Shown here piece by piece: positions 14,464 through 15,471 of a stretch of DNA of 15,471 nt. The stretch comes from an uncultured Eubacteriales bacterium (GTDB lineage Bacteria; Bacillota; Clostridia; Oscillospirales; Oscillospiraceae): the NCBI GenBank assembly GCA_900540635.1, contig UQGU01000054.1:1-15471 (forward strand). Direction: 5' to 3'. Numbering within the stretch: the stretch's first letter is position 1; each line of letters opens with the position of its first letter. Position numbers and translations under genes: made by a program. A model generated the notes under the pieces. The model was not told the DNA's origin. It saw nothing but the letters and a program-made list of their open reading frames with translations, and ran no database searches.

Positions 14464-14543
14464 CTAAACTGTTACGAAAAAGTGAAATCGGGTACGATAC
14501 AGGGCAGCAGCTAGTGATTTTTTCAAAAAAATAAAAATACCGC

Positions 14544-14572
14544 TTGACATATACGAATATATGTTCTACAAT
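14544..14572 (+). promoter_or_regulatory. Sigma-A promoter, copy 2
   Basis: TTGACA (14544-14549), 17 bp, TACAAT (14567-14572). One mismatch in the -10 box compared with copy 1, so probably somewhat weaker. Start expected near 14579. Confidence 0.85.
14547..14564 (+). promoter_or_regulatory. Palindrome inside the promoter spacer, copy 2
   Basis: ACATATA-CGAA-TATATGT, identical to copy 1 and overlapping the -35 box. The unchanged 18 bp next to a changed -10 box suggests a protein-binding site. Confidence 0.65.
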
Positions 14573-14578
14573 ACGAGC

Positions 14579-14730
14579 AGGTTGAAACAAACCAATTGAA
14601 TAATGTGCCCTCAAATCGCGCAAGCGGAGACTGTGGTGTTTCATCATTGAGCTGTCAAGCACCGTAAGAGGCCAATCTACAGACAGGAAGCTTCCTGCCT
14701 GTGTGGTTGGTATCTTACGGTGCTTTTTAT
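14579..14730 (+). ncRNA. Predicted ~150-nt structured RNA, copy 2
   Basis: Same layout as 12426-12577: CGC-GCAA-GCG hairpin, a stem closed by TTT with CATCATTG on its 3' side, and the long terminator stem. A few scattered differences from copy 1. The hairpin arm changes from GTGATG to GTGGTG, replacing an A-U by a G-U pair. Confidence 0.62.
14657..14729 (+). terminator. Strong intrinsic terminator, copy 2
   Basis: AGCACCGTAAGA (14658-14669) pairs with TCTTACGGTGCT (14713-14724), followed by TTTTT. The stem and inner arms are identical to copy 1. Confidence 0.9.
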
Positions 14731-14794
14731 TTTATTCGGATGTTTCAGCCATTGTACCTTGACAATTTCATACTCATTCATCTGATACATTCTT

Positions 14795-14996
14795 CCGCAC
14801 CCGAGCCGGGAGGTCATGTGCCATGACCATTTCTAATGCGAGCGATTCTCTTGGCCTCCGCTGCCGGATAGCAATCGGCAAGGCGACGACGGTGGAGGCA
14901 GGACAATGATACTTCTCGAAAGAGCTGGGCGGAAGCGCAGGGGTGAAAATCCCATGGACCCGATTGGCTATCGGGCATCAGATGAATCCAGGAGCG
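14795..14996 (+). ncRNA. Second structured RNA segment, copy 2
   Basis: Hairpins GGTCATG/CATGACC (14812-14828, perfect here), TGCCGG/TCGGCA, CTC-GAAA-GAG (14915-14924), GGGGT-GAAA-ATCCC and CCCGAT/ATCGGG (14959-14975, perfect here). Pairing is kept or improved relative to copy 1. Confidence 0.5.
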
Positions 14997-15336
14997 TTGG
15001 CGTTTTTGGACGCTTTCGATGGCATGGAATGAAAAAACGACGGCACTTTCTGAAAAATACGGAGGCACAAACTGGCAGCACAAAGTGCAACGGCCAGCGT
15101 ATTTTCAGAAAATCACTGTCAAAAGTCAATGGCTTTGTGCTCCAAAGAATTGCGCAGGGGCTGATACCCACATCAGCCCGAATGTATGTCTTTACAAGTT
15201 GTTCGTTATTTTGAGCACGCACTATCACCGGATTTCGGGAAAGGTCGTGTCTTTTGTCTGGCAAGCATCGCCTTTTGTCCCCAAAGGCAGCTTGTCAGGG
15301 CATATCCCTGAAACCCTATGTACTTAAAGGAGGAAC
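14997..15336 (+). other. Unassigned leader before the MobC-like gene (340 bp)
   Basis: No gene I can support. One frame is open from 15019 to 15327, but its ATG has no ribosome site and the protein has no recognised features. The sequence starts where the repeat copies diverge and ends with the ribosome site AAAGGAGG of the next gene. It may be the untranslated leader of the mobilisation gene. Confidence 0.45.
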
Positions 15337-15471
15337 ATGAACAAAAGAATTTATGAAATAAAAGTCCGGCTGGCAGCCGATGAAATGGCATACCTGAATC
15401 AGCTTGTTGCTGCATCTGGATTGTCGTGCGACACGTTCCTAACTGAAAAGGTTAGGCGTAAAGCACATTGA
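15337..15471 (+). CDS. mobC: Short MobC-like mobilisation (relaxosome) protein, 44 aa
   Basis: Translation starts MNKRIYEIKVRLAADEMAYL and continues NQLVAASGLSCDTFLTEKVR, ending with a stop at the last base of the window. This is the ribbon-helix-helix start of plasmid mobilisation accessory proteins of the MobC kind (strand with basic residues, E-M-x-x-L, then A-x-x-S-G-L-S). Family members are usually about 100-130 aa and continue with a helical domain contacting the relaxase; here the frame stops right after the DNA-binding part, so it is a truncated or decayed copy, or a small repressor. Strong ribosome site AAAGGAGG 6 nt upstream of the ATG. The next gene, beyond the window, would be expected to be a relaxase if the element is intact. 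Confidence 0.6.
   Translation: MNKRIYEIKVRLAADEMAYLNQLVAASGLSCDTFLTEKVRRKAH

Larger units (their letters stand above)
14261..14996 (+). repeat. Long direct repeat, copy 2 (571 bp plus insert)
   Basis: Second copy of the block at 12271-12842, interrupted by a 161-bp element and its 4-bp target duplication. Removing those leaves 571 bp against 572. After 14996 it diverges and no parM follows. Confidence 0.92.

Noticed and set aside
15019..15327. 102-aa plus-strand frame before mobC
   Set aside because: No ribosome site before its ATG and no recognisable domain; reported as unassigned leader instead.
1..15471. CRISPR arrays, tRNA and rRNA genes
   Set aside because: No regularly spaced short repeats and no cloverleaf or rRNA-like sequence was seen; the two large direct repeats are not CRISPR.

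Overview
The window looks like chromosomal DNA of a gut-type clostridial Firmicute (Oscillospiraceae/Ruminococcaceae-like). This rests on strong AGGAGG-type ribosome binding sites, sigma-A-type promoters, a firmicute-style EssC protein, a DUF6273-bearing Ser/Thr kinase and ParM/MobC-type mobile-element genes. The genus is not proven from the sequence.

Region 1 (1-12071, all on the minus strand) is one compact operon for a type VII secretion system (T7SSb-like). It is read from a good promoter at 12043-12071. In transcription order it encodes: a 1470-aa FHA-FtsK/SpoIIIE ATPase (EssC); three small helical proteins of 121, 95 and 83 aa; a 500-aa helical protein of unknown function (candidate secreted LXG-like protein); a 284-aa repeat-type (TPR-like) protein; an 89-aa protein with a clear WXG motif; a PP2C-type phosphatase; a transmembrane Ser/Thr kinase with an external DUF6273 domain; and the start of a second, paralogous kinase cut by the window edge. 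Genes overlap or sit 6-23 bp apart, except for 72-bp and 71-bp gaps before the phosphatase and before the last kinase. Kinase, phosphatase and an FHA domain carrying its phosphopeptide-binding residues are encoded together with the export motor. This resembles the PpkA-PppA-Fha phospho-switch of type VI secretion. No EssA, EssB, EsaA or EsaB homologue is visible in the window.

Region 2 (12072-15471) is a decayed mobile-element zone. A 572-bp block (12271-12842) is repeated at 14261-14996. Each copy carries a near-consensus sigma-A promoter with an 18-bp palindrome in its spacer, a predicted transcript of about 150 nt ending in a strong intrinsic terminator, and about 200 nt of further hairpins with GNRA-type loops. 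Copy 1 leads into a truncated parM gene. Copy 2 leads, after an unexplained 340 bp, into a 44-aa MobC-like protein at the window end. Copy 2 is interrupted by a 161-bp IS5-type MITE with a CTAA target duplication, and copy 1 preserves the empty site.

Between the copies lie a broken SGNH/GDSL hydrolase (two in-frame stops) running in frame into a glycoside-hydrolase-like tail, a perfect 16-bp hairpin, and an apparent 5' fragment of a class C group II intron just downstream of that hairpin. No tRNA, rRNA or CRISPR array was seen.
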